This document shows positions 1 through 9,739 of a stretch of DNA of 64,000 bases, in pieces. Under the pieces are notes generated by a model, which was given only the letters and a program-made list of their open reading frames with translations, did no database searches and was not told the DNA's origin. This DNA is from Bacteroidota bacterium (GTDB taxonomy: Bacteria > Bacteroidota > Bacteroidia > Bacteroidales > FEN-979): NCBI GenBank assembly GCA_026391355.1, contig JAPLDH010000046.1:62001-126000 (forward strand), written 5' to 3'. Position 1 is the stretch's first letter. The number at the start of each line of letters is the position of its first letter. The position numbers and the translations under genes were made by a program.

Positions 1-936
1 GGGATAAACTCCAGCAAACACCCCTTTCGGTTATAGTTCCGCCGCCATCCCAGGTAACATTTCCGCCGCTGGTTGCCGATGTTTGGGCAATACCGGTCGG
101 CGATGTAGTTGTTACGGTTGGAAGTACAACGCAGGGTCCGGTTGATTGATTTAATGTTGTAACCAACGAGTAACCACACCCATTATATGCCCAAACATAC
201 CGGGTATATCCTGTTCCACAGGTCAGGCTTGACTCACTTTTCGTGGTTGCCATTCCCATATCAGTTGCCGTTCCATTATCATTGGTGGTATTCCATTTAT
301 ACCCTGTGGCATCCGCTACGGTATTCCAGTTCCATACAATGCTTATTTGTGTGGCAGTGTGTGTTCCAGTGGAAGGCGATACCGGGACAATTGCGGAAAC
401 TGTTTGTGTTAAAGTTACCGGAACAGAGATTTCACATTCATTATAAGACCACACTATCTTGTATAGGTTGTGCCGCAGGAAATCCCGGTCTCAGCCTTTA
501 AAGTTGCTGTATTCATTTCGATTGCCGAACCATAATTAGTGGTCGTATTCCATTTGTAACCAACAGCCCCGGCAACCGGGTTCCAATTCCAGTTAATCTG
601 GCCGGGCGATAAAGTATTTACGCCTTGTGTTGGCGGAGCAGAACTGCACTGGATGAATGTTCTCCATGCACCATTTGAATATACACTCAATGCACCATTT
701 GATCCGCAGTTTGAGCAAAAAACCATTAAGCCTTCAGCCGGACTGGCAATGGTATTACGCTGGTCGAAGGTCATACGGGGTAATAAAGCGCCCTTGGTGG
801 TTGAATTTACATCCAGCATAGCCGATGGATCGGGAGAGCTGTTGTCTGTACTGATGCTTACCTGGCTGAAAGAGTAAAGACATGGTACCGTCAAAAAAAA
901 TACTAATCCGATAAAAAGCAGGAAACTTGTTTTCAT
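1..936 (-). pseudogene. Frameshifted secreted repeat protein, 3' part leaves the window
   Basis: The first 160 codons from ATG 936 encode a signal peptide (about residues 1-25, ending near YSFSQ) and an N-terminal module with NSTTKGALLPRMT, which is shared with the intact FISUMP protein at 38336-39253. An Fn3-like repeat with the core GYKWNTT follows. A TAG stop at 454-456 comes directly after CGTTYTR. In a shifted frame the protein continues without a stop to position 1 (IVWSYNECEIS, then a second GYKWNTTNDNGTATDMG and CGTGYTRYVWAYN). The match between the two repeat copies across the break shows that this was one gene. A one-base loss near 454 explains it; a sequencing or assembly error is the alternative. 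Likely exported; function unknown. Confidence 0.8.
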
Positions 937-1046
937 TTTAAAGTGGTTTTAATTTGAAATTAACGCTTTTGCTTTTGAAAATGTTCAGCCTTTGACCTAT
1001 TCGTTCATTTTGCCAATTTCGGCAATACTTTGTAACGGTTTTTACC

Positions 1047-1624
1047 TTATTCCCACCAATGAAAATTATCCGAAATGATGATTTCATTTTTCTCTACATG
1101 ATGGGTTGTTTTCATTGGTAATGTCTTGTATTGTAAATTGTACTTTTCAGCAAGTTGTCGAATTTCCGGGGTGTCGTCATAGGTCAACATGAACTTTCCT
1201 TTGATTTGTGATGTTAACATGAATAACCTTTCATGGTCTATTTCGTAGTAGGTGTATAAACGTTTGCCAGCTCATAAGTAAAATCGAATGAAAATATTTT
1301 ATCGGCAAGCCATTTGTTCTTATCGTTCAAAATCACTTCCCAAACTGCCGCTATTTCTTTATCCATTTCGATCATGGTAATAGGATCGGCTAATCTCTCA
1401 AAAGCTGCCGTTAAACTTACAATACCACCACCTGCAAAAGGCTCAATCAAAATACTTGCTTTTGTGTTTTGTTTCAACCATTGTCGCACAGTCGGAATGA
1501 GCCAGGTTTTACCCCCAGGATAACGAAACGGACTCCTTTGCGGTACGGACGAAACATTAACAACAGTTTTTGTCCCGTGGAGTTCAGGTATTTCAAACAT
1601 TGTCATTTGCTGATTCATCATCAT
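1047..1624 (-). pseudogene. DNA adenine methylase (D12 class) with internal deletion
   Basis: From ATG 1624 the protein shows the D12 N-terminus: SPFRYPGGKTWLIP and the SAM-binding EPFAGGGIVSL, then WEVILND at about residue 95. It stops at 1238 after 128 residues; the family is normally about 270-300. In another frame, 1047-1260 encodes the expected C-terminus (YEIDHERLFMLTS, then KFMLTYDDTPEIRQLAEKY, stop at 1047). The middle with the catalytic DPPY motif is missing and the two ends are out of frame, so the gene is broken by an internal deletion and cannot make an active methylase. It overlaps the small ORF before it by ATGA, as in a coupled restriction-modification operon. Confidence 0.85.
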
Positions 1625-1734
1625 TCTACTACAATGTTATCAAGGTTATTAATTTTAGAACTACCAGAAAGTTTTGTGTCAGGAAACCCGAAAACTTCGG
1701 CTAACGGTTGATTATTGTCTTTATCCATCTTCAT
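1621..1734 (-). CDS. Small ORF (37 aa) upstream of the methylase remnant
   Basis: ATG 1734 to TGA 1621 encodes 37 residues starting MKMDKDNNQPLAEVFGFPD. Its stop overlaps the methylase start (ATGA), and its start overlaps the stop of the remnant before it (ATGA again). This double coupling is the main evidence that it was translated. From memory, the PLAEVFGFP segment resembles the N-terminus of NotI-like restriction endonucleases, but the rest does not continue as such an enzyme, so it may be a truncated restriction gene or an unrelated small protein. The family assignment is weak. Confidence 0.4.
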   Translation of the reverse strand: MKMDKDNNQPLAEVFGFPDTKLSGSSKINNLDNIVVE

Positions 1735-1870
1735 TTGTCAAATTTAGGAAATATTTTCGTACGACAACCAATGGTGCAGAAACCAATGAGTTTGGATTTT
1801 GATCCTTTATCAAATGCAGTTTCACTAAAATTATCCAATATATTGTCTTTGAAAAAATCACATCTTTATT
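1731..1870 (-). pseudogene. C-terminal remnant of an unidentified gene, first in the decayed operon
   Basis: An open frame of about 45 codons with no start codon reads into KSKLIGFCTIGCRTKIFPKFDK and ends at TGA 1731-1733, overlapping the ATG of the 37-aa ORF by four bases. The protein-like composition and the ATGA junction mark it as the 3' end of a gene that once preceded the methylase. A stop closes the frame just upstream (about 1871), where unrelated sequence begins, so a deletion breakpoint lies near 1868. I do not recognise the family. Confidence 0.4.
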
Positions 1871-1975
1871 CAGGATGAGACACGATATAGTACACTCGAC
1901 AGCAAAGGAATAAAACCGGTCATCACCGACAATTATGTGATCCAGGACTGCAACATTGAAGGCCTGGGTAATTAA
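1853..1975 (+). pseudogene. Possible 3' gene remnant next to the efflux operon
   Basis: A plus-strand frame without a start codon reads FIQDETRYSTLDSKGIK, PVITDNYVIQDCNIEGLGN, stop at 1973-1975. It looks protein-like and begins where the opposing remnant ends, consistent with a rearrangement junction. It is only about 40 codons and I do not recognise it, so chance coding potential cannot be excluded. The rest of 1735-1984 shows nothing else. Confidence 0.25.
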
Positions 1976-1984
1976 ACACTTTTA

Positions 1985-3169
1985 TCAGCAGCTCATCTCT
2001 CCTGCATTTTTCTTTGCCGAAAGTAAGGTGTAGGCGCCTTTAACAACGACTTTTGCATTTTTACTGTCGAAACCTTCGGGCAATATGATTTCGGTATAGC
2101 CACTATCGGAAATACCTTTATGAACTTCAACCATTCGATACTCTGTGAAAGGCTTACCGTTTTCCTCTTTGTTTTTTTCGAAAATGAAAATATAATCTTT
2201 ATCGTTGAAACTGACAACAGCTTCTGAAGGCAGGACTGTCACGTTATTTCCTGATGCTTCAATAATTGCATTCACATACATACCGGGCAGAATTTTTTTA
2301 CAGACACTTGTTACATTCGCATACACTTTATAAGTTTTATCGGTATTAATTGATTTGCCTGTTTGGTATATTAATGCTTCGTGCTGTTCGCTCTCGTTAT
2401 TGATAAAGAAGTGTATTTTCTGACCCGCAGATACTTTATCGGCATCTTTTTCGAACAGGGTAAGCTCGAGAAAAAGTTTGTCACTGTTTACTATTTCAAA
2501 CAAAACATCAGAAGGAGCCACAAATTTTCCGATGTTAATGTTTACACTTTTTATTGAACCTGAAATAGGTGACACCAGGTCAACCGAACGGCTGATATTA
2601 TCCTCATTAAGGTTTGCCGGGTTGATGCCGATAAGCGCAAGTTTTTGCTCCAGCGCTTTCACCTGGGTTTTGAGGCTTTTATAATCGGCGGTAACCTGTT
2701 GAACATTTTTTTGGGAATATACGTCGTCATGATAAAGTTCGGTGTGACGTGTAAATTCCGCTTCAGCATATTCGAGCCTGCTTTTTGCTTCCAGAAAACT
2801 TTGTTGAATATCCACAAACTCCTGATTTTCGAGAACAGCCAATGTCTGGCCTTTCGAAACTTCATTGCCGGGGATCAGGGTTGTACTTTTAACGAATCCT
2901 CCAAGAGGCATACAAACCGTTGCAAGGTTCTGGGGAGCCACGGCGACCATCCCGTTTACCTTGAATGATCCGCTCAATGAGCGGGATTCAATTTTCCCGG
3001 TTTCAATATTGGCAAGTTTTATCTGGTCAGCCCGTAATTCAACAATATCTTCGGGGAGTTGCTCAACTTCTTTATTTTGTTCGCCGCTATTTTTTCCCCC
3101 GCTACATGATACAAGGGTAACAAAGAAAACAGAAAGAATTGCGGATAATATGAACTTGTATTTTATCAT
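1985..3169 (-). CDS. RND efflux periplasmic adaptor (membrane fusion lipoprotein), CusB/CzcB type
   Basis: A 394-aa adaptor linking an inner-membrane RND pump to an outer-membrane channel. The lipobox LVSC puts Cys22 at the mature N-terminus, so it is probably a lipoprotein. Residues about 70-110 and 200-235 form the split lipoyl/barrel-sandwich module (ending near GSIKSVNINIGKFV), with an alpha-helical hairpin between them at about 112-180, followed by beta-barrel and membrane-proximal domains. The gene lies 11 bp downstream of the pump gene, so they are co-transcribed. The partner's CusA type suggests a metal substrate, but no Met- or His-rich segment specifies which. The C-terminus ends EMSC without the His-rich tail of some homologues. 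Confidence 0.85.
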   Translation of the reverse strand: MIKYKFILSAILSVFFVTLVSCSGGKNSGEQNKEVEQLPEDIVELRADQIKLANIETGKIESRSLSGSFKVNGMVAVAPQNLATVCMPLGGFVKSTTLIPGNEVSKGQTLAVLENQEFVDIQQSFLEAKSRLEYAEAEFTRHTELYHDDVYSQKNVQQVTADYKSLKTQVKALEQKLALIGINPANLNEDNISRSVDLVSPISGSIKSVNINIGKFVAPSDVLFEIVNSDKLFLELTLFEKDADKVSAGQKIHFFINNESEQHEALIYQTGKSINTDKTYKVYANVTSVCKKILPGMYVNAIIEASGNNVTVLPSEAVVSFNDKDYIFIFEKNKEENGKPFTEYRMVEVHKGISDSGYTEIILPEGFDSKNAKVVVKGAYTLLSAKKNAGEMSC

Positions 3170-3180
3170 AATATATCGTA

Positions 3181-6100
3181 TTAAAAGATTTTACCTGTTA
3201 TTAAGTCAATGGAAATAATGGTTTGATTGTAATTATTAAGTGCATCGAGGTAGTTCTGCTTTATTCCTAATGCATGGCTAAGGTTCAGGATGTAATCGAG
3301 ATAATCCATAGCCCCCGCCTTATAACTGCGTGTTGCCTGCCCGATGATCAGATCCGCTTCGGGAATAGCTTGTTTTTCATAATAATCCAGACTATTCCTG
3401 AATTTGGCATATTCACCGAGCAAAGAGCGGTAATTGCCCGAAAGCGATTTAGAATAATACTCAGCGCTGGTCTTGGCGACCAGTTCCTTCAACCTGGCAG
3501 ACTTTGATCTGGATGTATAAGGCACAAACCACAGGGGAATTGTAATACCCGCCTGGACACCGGTAAAGCGGTCGCCCGGACCAAAGGTTCGGGATAGTCC
3601 GTTCACTTCCTGAGCGCCCTGCATGGTTTGACTGAAATAACCAATGTTAAAATCGGGCATCATCCGGCTGAATTCAAGTCTTTTTTCAAAGTGCGTTACA
3701 TCCACTTGCTGGTTAATGAACCCCAATGAAGGATTTCCGGATAATACCATTGTGTCGGCAAACGGAGAAAAATCAATACGTTTCAGTACGGTATCGGCAG
3801 TGTACATAACTGATTCCGTATTTAACAACGTTTGGAGTTTGTGGTAACAGATCACCAAATCGGCAGCAACCTGACCCAACTGGTTTTTTACTTCCAGGCT
3901 TTGTGAACGGGCAGTAATCATCTCGAGCCGGTTTGTTTCACCTGTCTTTGCTCTGAGTTCTGCAGCCCGGAGGAAGCCCGTGAACAGACTGTCCTGGTAC
4001 CCGGTTAGTTTCTTCTTTGAATGTAGGTAAGCCAGTTGCCAATATATCTGCTTCACCTGAGTCGCAATTTCCAACTGTGAAGCCCTCAACTCCCATTCAC
4101 TGCTTTTCACATTTGCATTTGCCAGTTTGTTTTGGTTAATGTAGACAAGGGGAAAAGCGAAGGACTGAGATACCGTAAAACTGTTATCCTTTGTGTATGA
4201 GTTGAACTGTCCGAATTGACCGTCAATTGTGGTTTTTGGGATGTCCCACGCGGCACCTTTCAGCGCTTTCTGAACATCCACCGAATAGGCGGAAGAACGT
4301 ACCGCCGGATTTCCATCCAATGCCATTTGAACCGCTTCCTGCAGGTTGATCGTTTTAATCTGCTGGGCGTTTATCTTATTGAACAATGAAGGAGACAAAA
4401 ACAGCAGAAATAAAACAACCAGGGATTTAACGGTTCTATGTTTAAATGAAAACCCGAACCTGTGCGAAGAAAAGATAACGTATAAGACCGGCAGAACAAC
4501 CAGGGTCAGAAAGGTAGCGGTGATAAGTCCACCGATAACTACGGTCGCCAGCGGTTTTTGAACTTCCGCTCCGGCAGAGGTAGAAATGACCATGGGCAAG
4601 AATCCTAAAGCCGGGGCAGCACCTGTTACAAGAATGGACCGTAAACGGGAGTGCAGGCCTTTCTTTACACGTTCCTCGATATCGGTAACTCCTTCTTTTT
4701 CGAGCCGGTTAAACTCGGCAATCAGCACAATGCCATTCAGCACGGCAACACCGAATAAAGCAATAAAGCCTACACCGGCTGAAATGGAAAAGTTCATTCC
4801 CCGCATCCAAAGCGCAAATACCCCTCCAATTGCCGACATGGGTACAGCGGTATAGATCAACAGGGTTTGTTTGACCGAATGAAAAGTAAAATACAGCAAA
4901 ACAAAAATGAGGAGCAATGCAACCGGTACGGCAATGGATAACCTCTCCCTGGCAGCTTTGAGATTTTGAAACTGACCACCATATAAAATATAATAACCGG
5001 TTGGAAGCTTCACCTGTTGGTCAATTTTTTTTGTTACTTCAGAAATGACACTTTGAACATCCCTGTTCCGTACATTAAAGCCAATGGTTATCCGGCGTTT
5101 GGTGTCTTCACGTGACACCTGTGCAGGACCTGATTTTATCCGGATATCGGCAATTTGTTCAAAAGGTATTTGTCCTCCACCGGGAAGGGCTACGGAAAGG
5201 TACTTCACATCATCAAGGCTTTGCCGATAGTCCTTATCTAAGCGTACCACCAGTCCGAAGCGTTTTTCTTCATCAAATACAACTCCGGCCTGACTTCCGG
5301 CAAAAGCAGCCCGCAATACACGGTTCACTTCCCCTACCGAAAGGCCGTATTGAGCCAACCGGTCACGATTATAATTGATCTGCACCTGGGCTAAGCCGGT
5401 AACTTTCTCCACACTGATATCCGAGGCACCTTCTACACGCTGAATTATTTTCTCCACCTCATCTCCTTTCTCAGAGAGCAGGTTCAGATCATCCCCAAAG
5501 ATCTTTACCGCAATATCCTGCTTTGAACCTGAAAGCAATTCGTTAAATCGCATCTGAATGGGTTGCTGGAACTCAAATTTAACCCCTGCCATCACCACCA
5601 GTTTTTCCTGCATTTTTTCGACCAGTTCTTCACGGGTTTTAGCGCTTGTCCATTCGCTTTTATTCTTCAGGGTAATGATATAATCGCCCGTTTCCATCGG
5701 TGTAGGGTCGGTTGGGATTTCCCCGGCACCGATCTTGCAAACGGTATGCTTTATTTCCGGAAAATTGGCAAGCAGAATTTTATTTGCCTTCTCAACCGTT
5801 TCAATAGTATTTGTGAGTGATCCCCCCTGCAGGGTAATTACTCCTGCAGCAAGGTCACCTTCTTCAAGCTGTGGAATGAATTCCCCTCCCAGATTGCCAA
5901 ACAGAAAAAGACTGAACAGGAACAACAACAGAGTCGATATGGAAACCAAAGCTTTCCGCCGGAGGGCAAAAGTAATCACCGGATTAAAGACTTTATGGAA
6001 CCAATCCATCAGACTGTCGGAGAGATTGTGCCTGTGTTCTGTTCTATTATTCAAAAACAGGGCAGTAGCCATAGGAACATAAGTAAGAGAAAGAATAGCA

Positions 6101-7572
6101 GCTCCCATTAAAGCAAAAGCAACAACCTGTGCCATCGGGCGGAACATTTTTCCCTCTATACCCACCAGTGCCATAATGGGTAGATAAACAATAAAAATAA
6201 TGATTTGTCCGAAAGTGGCTGAACTCATCATACGCTTGGCTGATTCAAAAACATTCTCGTCCATTTGTTCCTGCGAAAGTTTTATAACACCCTGATGATG
6301 ATGCTTGCTCATAAATATCCTGTGTACCGCACTTTCAACAATGATAATAGCACCGTCGACAATCAACCCGAAATCAATAGCCCCCAGACTCATGAGATTG
6401 CCTGAAACCCCAAAAAGATTCATTAAGGAAATGGCAAAAAGCATGGAAAGCGGGATCACTGAAGCCACAATTAAACCGGCACGCATATTACCCAGCAGCA
6501 ACACGAGGATAAAAATGACGATCAATGCACCTTCAATAAGGTTGGTGGATACTGTTCCAATGGCACGCCCTACTAAATCGGAACGGTTAATGTAAGGTTC
6601 AATCCGGACTCCTTCAGGCAATGACTTTTGAATGGATTGTATGCGAAGTTCGACATTGTCGATTACCTCGTGAGCATTTGCCCCTTTCAGCATCATGATA
6701 ACACCCCCGACAGCTTCGGTAGTATCCACCACCAATGCACCGTAACGGGTTGCGCTGCCATATTGTACTGTTGCCACGTCCCTGATCAAAACAGGAATAC
6801 CCGAAGAGTTATTTTTTACTACAATTTTTTCAATGTCCTCCAGTGTTTTAACCAGGCCTATACCCCGGATAAAATAGGCTGTTGGTTTTTTGTCGATGTA
6901 AGCGCTCCCTGTATTTTCGTTGTTCTTTTCGAGGGCATCAAAAATATCGGTAAGGGTAAGATTCAACCCTCTGAGCCTTTCAGGGTTTACCGCTATTTCG
7001 TATTGTTTCACAAAACCCCCATAGCTATTGATGTCAGCCACACCGGAAGTTCCCAGCATTTCACGGCGCACTGTCCAATCCTGGATAGTACGTAGTTCCA
7101 TCGGATTGAATTTTTTTTCGAAACCCTTTTTAACCGCAAGGCGATATTGAAAAATTTCCCCCAGACCGGTGGAAACAGGGGCAAGTTCTACCTGGGCAAG
7201 ACCGGCAGGTATGGCTTCTTCTGCCTCCCTGAGCCGTTCACTCAACTGCTGCCGTGCCCAGTAAATATCCACACCATCTTTAAACACCACTGTTACGACC
7301 GACAATCCCAGGCGGGAAATGGAACGAAGCTCTATAATATCGGGGATATTGGCTACAGCCACCTCAATCGGGGCAGTTATAAAACTTTCCACTTCCTGTG
7401 TAGCGAGCGATGGGGCCAGCGATATCACCTGCACCTGGTTGTTCGTAATGTCAGGAATTGCATCAACAGGCAGGCGGATCAATGAAAAGGTTCCCCAACC
7501 CATCAGTGCCAGTACGAACAGTCCGACAATGAATTTATTTTTTATCGAAAAATGAATGATTTGTTCTATCAT
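3181..7572 (-). CDS. CusA/CzcA heavy-metal RND pump fused to a TolC-like outer-membrane factor
   Basis: The start is taken at the second Met (MIEQIIHFSIKNKF), where the family begins; an in-frame ATG lies at 7581. Residues 1 to about 1035 are a complete CusA/CzcA antiporter: N-terminal TM helix, porter-domain motif QEVESFITAPIE, a proton-relay helix with GAIDFGLIVDGAIIIVES, and a second TM block ending VVLPVLYVIFSSHRF. From about 1060 a TolC-like outer-membrane factor follows, starting TINLQEAVQMALDGNPAV and ending at 1463. Between them lies a signal-like hydrophobic stretch ending NKINAQ. CusA-TolC fusions are known in Bacteroidota. The segment presumably spans the membrane or is cleaved so that the C-terminal part can reach the outer membrane. 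It is the middle gene of a three-gene operon. The metal is not predictable. Confidence 0.9.
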   Translation of the reverse strand: MIEQIIHFSIKNKFIVGLFVLALMGWGTFSLIRLPVDAIPDITNNQVQVISLAPSLATQEVESFITAPIEVAVANIPDIIELRSISRLGLSVVTVVFKDGVDIYWARQQLSERLREAEEAIPAGLAQVELAPVSTGLGEIFQYRLAVKKGFEKKFNPMELRTIQDWTVRREMLGTSGVADINSYGGFVKQYEIAVNPERLRGLNLTLTDIFDALEKNNENTGSAYIDKKPTAYFIRGIGLVKTLEDIEKIVVKNNSSGIPVLIRDVATVQYGSATRYGALVVDTTEAVGGVIMMLKGANAHEVIDNVELRIQSIQKSLPEGVRIEPYINRSDLVGRAIGTVSTNLIEGALIVIFILVLLLGNMRAGLIVASVIPLSMLFAISLMNLFGVSGNLMSLGAIDFGLIVDGAIIIVESAVHRIFMSKHHHQGVIKLSQEQMDENVFESAKRMMSSATFGQIIIFIVYLPIMALVGIEGKMFRPMAQVVAFALMGAAILSLTYVPMATALFLNNRTEHRHNLSDSLMDWFHKVFNPVITFALRRKALVSISTLLLFLFSLFLFGNLGGEFIPQLEEGDLAAGVITLQGGSLTNTIETVEKANKILLANFPEIKHTVCKIGAGEIPTDPTPMETGDYIITLKNKSEWTSAKTREELVEKMQEKLVVMAGVKFEFQQPIQMRFNELLSGSKQDIAVKIFGDDLNLLSEKGDEVEKIIQRVEGASDISVEKVTGLAQVQINYNRDRLAQYGLSVGEVNRVLRAAFAGSQAGVVFDEEKRFGLVVRLDKDYRQSLDDVKYLSVALPGGGQIPFEQIADIRIKSGPAQVSREDTKRRITIGFNVRNRDVQSVISEVTKKIDQQVKLPTGYYILYGGQFQNLKAARERLSIAVPVALLLIFVLLYFTFHSVKQTLLIYTAVPMSAIGGVFALWMRGMNFSISAGVGFIALFGVAVLNGIVLIAEFNRLEKEGVTDIEERVKKGLHSRLRSILVTGAAPALGFLPMVISTSAGAEVQKPLATVVIGGLITATFLTLVVLPVLYVIFSSHRFGFSFKHRTVKSLVVLFLLFLSPSLFNKINAQQIKTINLQEAVQMALDGNPAVRSSAYSVDVQKALKGAAWDIPKTTIDGQFGQFNSYTKDNSFTVSQSFAFPLVYINQNKLANANVKSSEWELRASQLEIATQVKQIYWQLAYLHSKKKLTGYQDSLFTGFLRAAELRAKTGETNRLEMITARSQSLEVKNQLGQVAADLVICYHKLQTLLNTESVMYTADTVLKRIDFSPFADTMVLSGNPSLGFINQQVDVTHFEKRLEFSRMMPDFNIGYFSQTMQGAQEVNGLSRTFGPGDRFTGVQAGITIPLWFVPYTSRSKSARLKELVAKTSAEYYSKSLSGNYRSLLGEYAKFRNSLDYYEKQAIPEADLIIGQATRSYKAGAMDYLDYILNLSHALGIKQNYLDALNNYNQTIISIDLITGKIF

Positions 7573-7661
7573 GATGATCAATGAATTAAGTTAATACTAT
7601 CAAGTGACTCTCTGCTGCCACTGCATTATTGGCGCATATAAATGAAGTCAGATCTGGTGTA

Positions 7662-7973
7662 TCAACTTACTTCCGGCGGTTGCCAGATAGAACGATATGG
7701 GTAGGACGTAACGATTGACGGGTACCAAAAAACCTGTTTCCCGGTATATGACTCTACCCGGAATGTTACTAAGCTCTCTGTATAAATAATATGATTTCCA
7801 CAGCAATTGCAAACGCAAAAAGGTGAACAAAGGTCGGCAGTCTGGTCAGGATTATTATTTATATTTTTCGAAAGTTCTGTTTTGCCTTCTGAATTCTCAT
7901 ATGTATTTTCACAGCATGGGATCGCGGTGAGAACCATAATATATATTGACAACAAAACAGTTAGTACTTTCAT
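7662..7973 (-). CDS. Small Cys-rich secreted protein, DUF6660-like
   Basis: A 103-aa protein with a hydrophobic N-terminal signal (MKVLTVLLSIYIMVLTAIPC) and a Cys cluster CSPFCVCNCC at about residues 49-58. Such small proteins occur directly upstream of CusA-type pump operons in Bacteroidota, and here it lies 89 bp upstream of the pump on the same strand. The thiol cluster would suit metal binding in the periplasm, for example as a sensor or chaperone, but that is inference. The DUF6660 assignment is from memory of the motif. Confidence 0.65.
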   Translation of the reverse strand: MKVLTVLLSIYIMVLTAIPCCENTYENSEGKTELSKNINNNPDQTADLCSPFCVCNCCGNHIIYTESLVTFRVESYTGKQVFWYPSIVTSYPYRSIWQPPEVS

Positions 7974-8104
7974 CTCTAAGAATTACGTGCAAAGATAGCG
8001 AATAAACCTTTATATGATCAGGTAAATTGCCCGAAAATGACATAACAGACAAAGAACTTGTTTAATTTTACACCCTTCGTTATTGATGTTAACATAACAG
8101 GAAG

Positions 8105-9739
8105 ATGATGAAAATTATTGTGCTCTTTCTCAGGAGATCTTTCATACTTATAATCCTGAACCTGTCATTTTTTACTTGTATTTACGGACAGAATACCGGC
8201 AGGGTGATCATTCCGTTGAATCAGCATTGGCAGATGACGCATAACAATGATGACTCCCTGACAAACCCTCTTTCTGAAGGTAATTGGGAAAAAGTAATAT
8301 TACCGGATATCAGGAGAGTGGAAGATGAATCCTCCGGATTTTTATGGTACTCCGCAAGTTTTCCAGTTGATAAGAAATATATTTCAAAAAGGATATATAT
8401 CAGCTTCGACAGAATTAACGGAGATGCCGGATTATTTATCAATGGGAAACTGGCCGGGGAGCATTCAGACTGTTTTACACCATGGACAGCGGAAATAACT
8501 TCTTTTATCATACCCGGGAAACCAAACAACATCCTGGTACAAATTCATAAGCATTATCAGACAAGTTCCTCCGGAACAATGGAAACAGAAGGTTATACAG
8601 GTCTATATCCTCCCATCTCACTCATCATTACAAATAAGGTGAACATCTCCTTATCGGATATTACATCATCAGGATCATTGATAGTGTCTGGAAAGGTTAA
8701 CGATTCAATTGCAAAGGTTTATGTCAGGACAAGACTCGAAAACCATTCCGGACATAGGAGATCCATTGAGCTCAGGTGTACGGTATGGGACAATAAAGAA
8801 TTTGTTACCAGGGATGTTCGTGAAATTGAGCTGGATACTACAGGAGTGATAGCATTTGTCCAGGATCTTGATTTTGGGATACCTTCTGTTTGGAATGGGA
8901 CTGAAAGACCCTATCTCTATAAGCTCCATGTCGAGATCAGGGAAAAAGGAACTATCCTGGATGCCGTTACACAACCACTTGCCCTTCGCAGTTTCGGATT
9001 TGACAGTATTCAACGCTTCGTTCTGAACAATACATTGTATCCTCTCTATGGTGTTGAGATTCAATTAGTGAATGACCATTCAGATATGAAAACTATGGTA
9101 AGCAATCTGAAAAAGGAGTTCAGATCAATCATTGCCGTCGGCGGAAACACTGTTGTTGTCCCAGACCGGTTGCTGACCGGGAGTCTTTGTTCATTATGCG
9201 ATTCACTGGGTCTCGTCATAGTTCCCAAAACATCCGGGTTGCAAAAAAATGACAATAAAGTAAATCCAGAACCTGGATTCTTTCTCCGTAACTTCAATCA
9301 TCCATCACTTCTGATCCGTCAATCACAAAATGATCATCCTTTGGAAGGGAAGATAGACGCAAATGCGCTCCGGTTTGCAATCAGCAGCAAGGATGTTTGG
9401 AGTATTCCTCCTGACTCCATTAATAAAAGCAAATATCCTGACCGTTATTATTGGTACAAGACCAGGTGGTCTGTAAAACCTGCAATATATTTTACTACTA
9501 AACCAGATACTGTGTCCGGGAAAACATTGAATGTTGTTCGCCTTTATTGTAACCTTGAAGATCCTGTAATTGTGGTGAATGGAAAAACGTTTAACCAGGG
9601 AGAAAAAGGATCTTCGATAGATTTTTCCTGGAAGAATATTGAATTGAAGAAAGGGAAAAACACCTTCAGGGCTTGGGCAAGGAAGAAAGGGATACGCTGT
9701 GAGGATAGTTGGGAGTTTATGGCGATAGACGCTCCCTGA
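8105..9739 (+). CDS. GH2-like secreted protein with a shrunken catalytic region
   Basis: 544 aa. A signal peptide (about 1-28, ending YGQ) leads into a GH2-type sugar-binding jelly roll at about 30-175 ([31 protein letters not shown]) and an Ig-like domain at about 180-300 that ends with the linker [16 protein letters not shown]. In true GH2 enzymes a TIM barrel of about 300 residues follows. Here only about 115 residues remain ([10 protein letters not shown] to [11 protein letters not shown]), without an NE acid/base or a nucleophile Glu. The C-terminal domain (about 435-540) resembles the DUF4982-type Ig-like domain of these enzymes. The frame is intact. It probably binds glycans or is an inactive relative rather than being an active glycosidase. 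Confidence 0.7.
   Translation: MMKIIVLFLRRSFILIILNLSFFTCIYGQNTGRVIIPLNQHWQMTHNNDDSLTNPLSEGNWEKVILPDIRRVEDESSGFLWYSASFPVDKKYISKRIYISFDRINGDAGLFINGKLAGEHSDCFTPWTAEITSFIIPGKPNNILVQIHKHYQTSSSGTMETEGYTGLYPPISLIITNKVNISLSDITSSGSLIVSGKVNDSIAKVYVRTRLENHSGHRRSIELRCTVWDNKEFVTRDVREIELDTTGVIAFVQDLDFGIPSVWNGTERPYLYKLHVEIREKGTILDAVTQPLALRSFGFDSIQRFVLNNTLYPLYGVEIQLVNDHSDMKTMVSNLKKEFRSIIAVGGNTVVVPDRLLTGSLCSLCDSLGLVIVPKTSGLQKNDNKVNPEPGFFLRNFNHPSLLIRQSQNDHPLEGKIDANALRFAISSKDVWSIPPDSINKSKYPDRYYWYKTRWSVKPAIYFTTKPDTVSGKTLNVVRLYCNLEDPVIVVNGKTFNQGEKGSSIDFSWKNIELKKGKNTFRAWARKKGIRCEDSWEFMAIDAP

Noticed and set aside
6628-7095. Plus-strand 155-codon frame opposite the RND pump gene
   Set aside because: Composition is unlike a real protein and the pump gene on the other strand is unambiguous.
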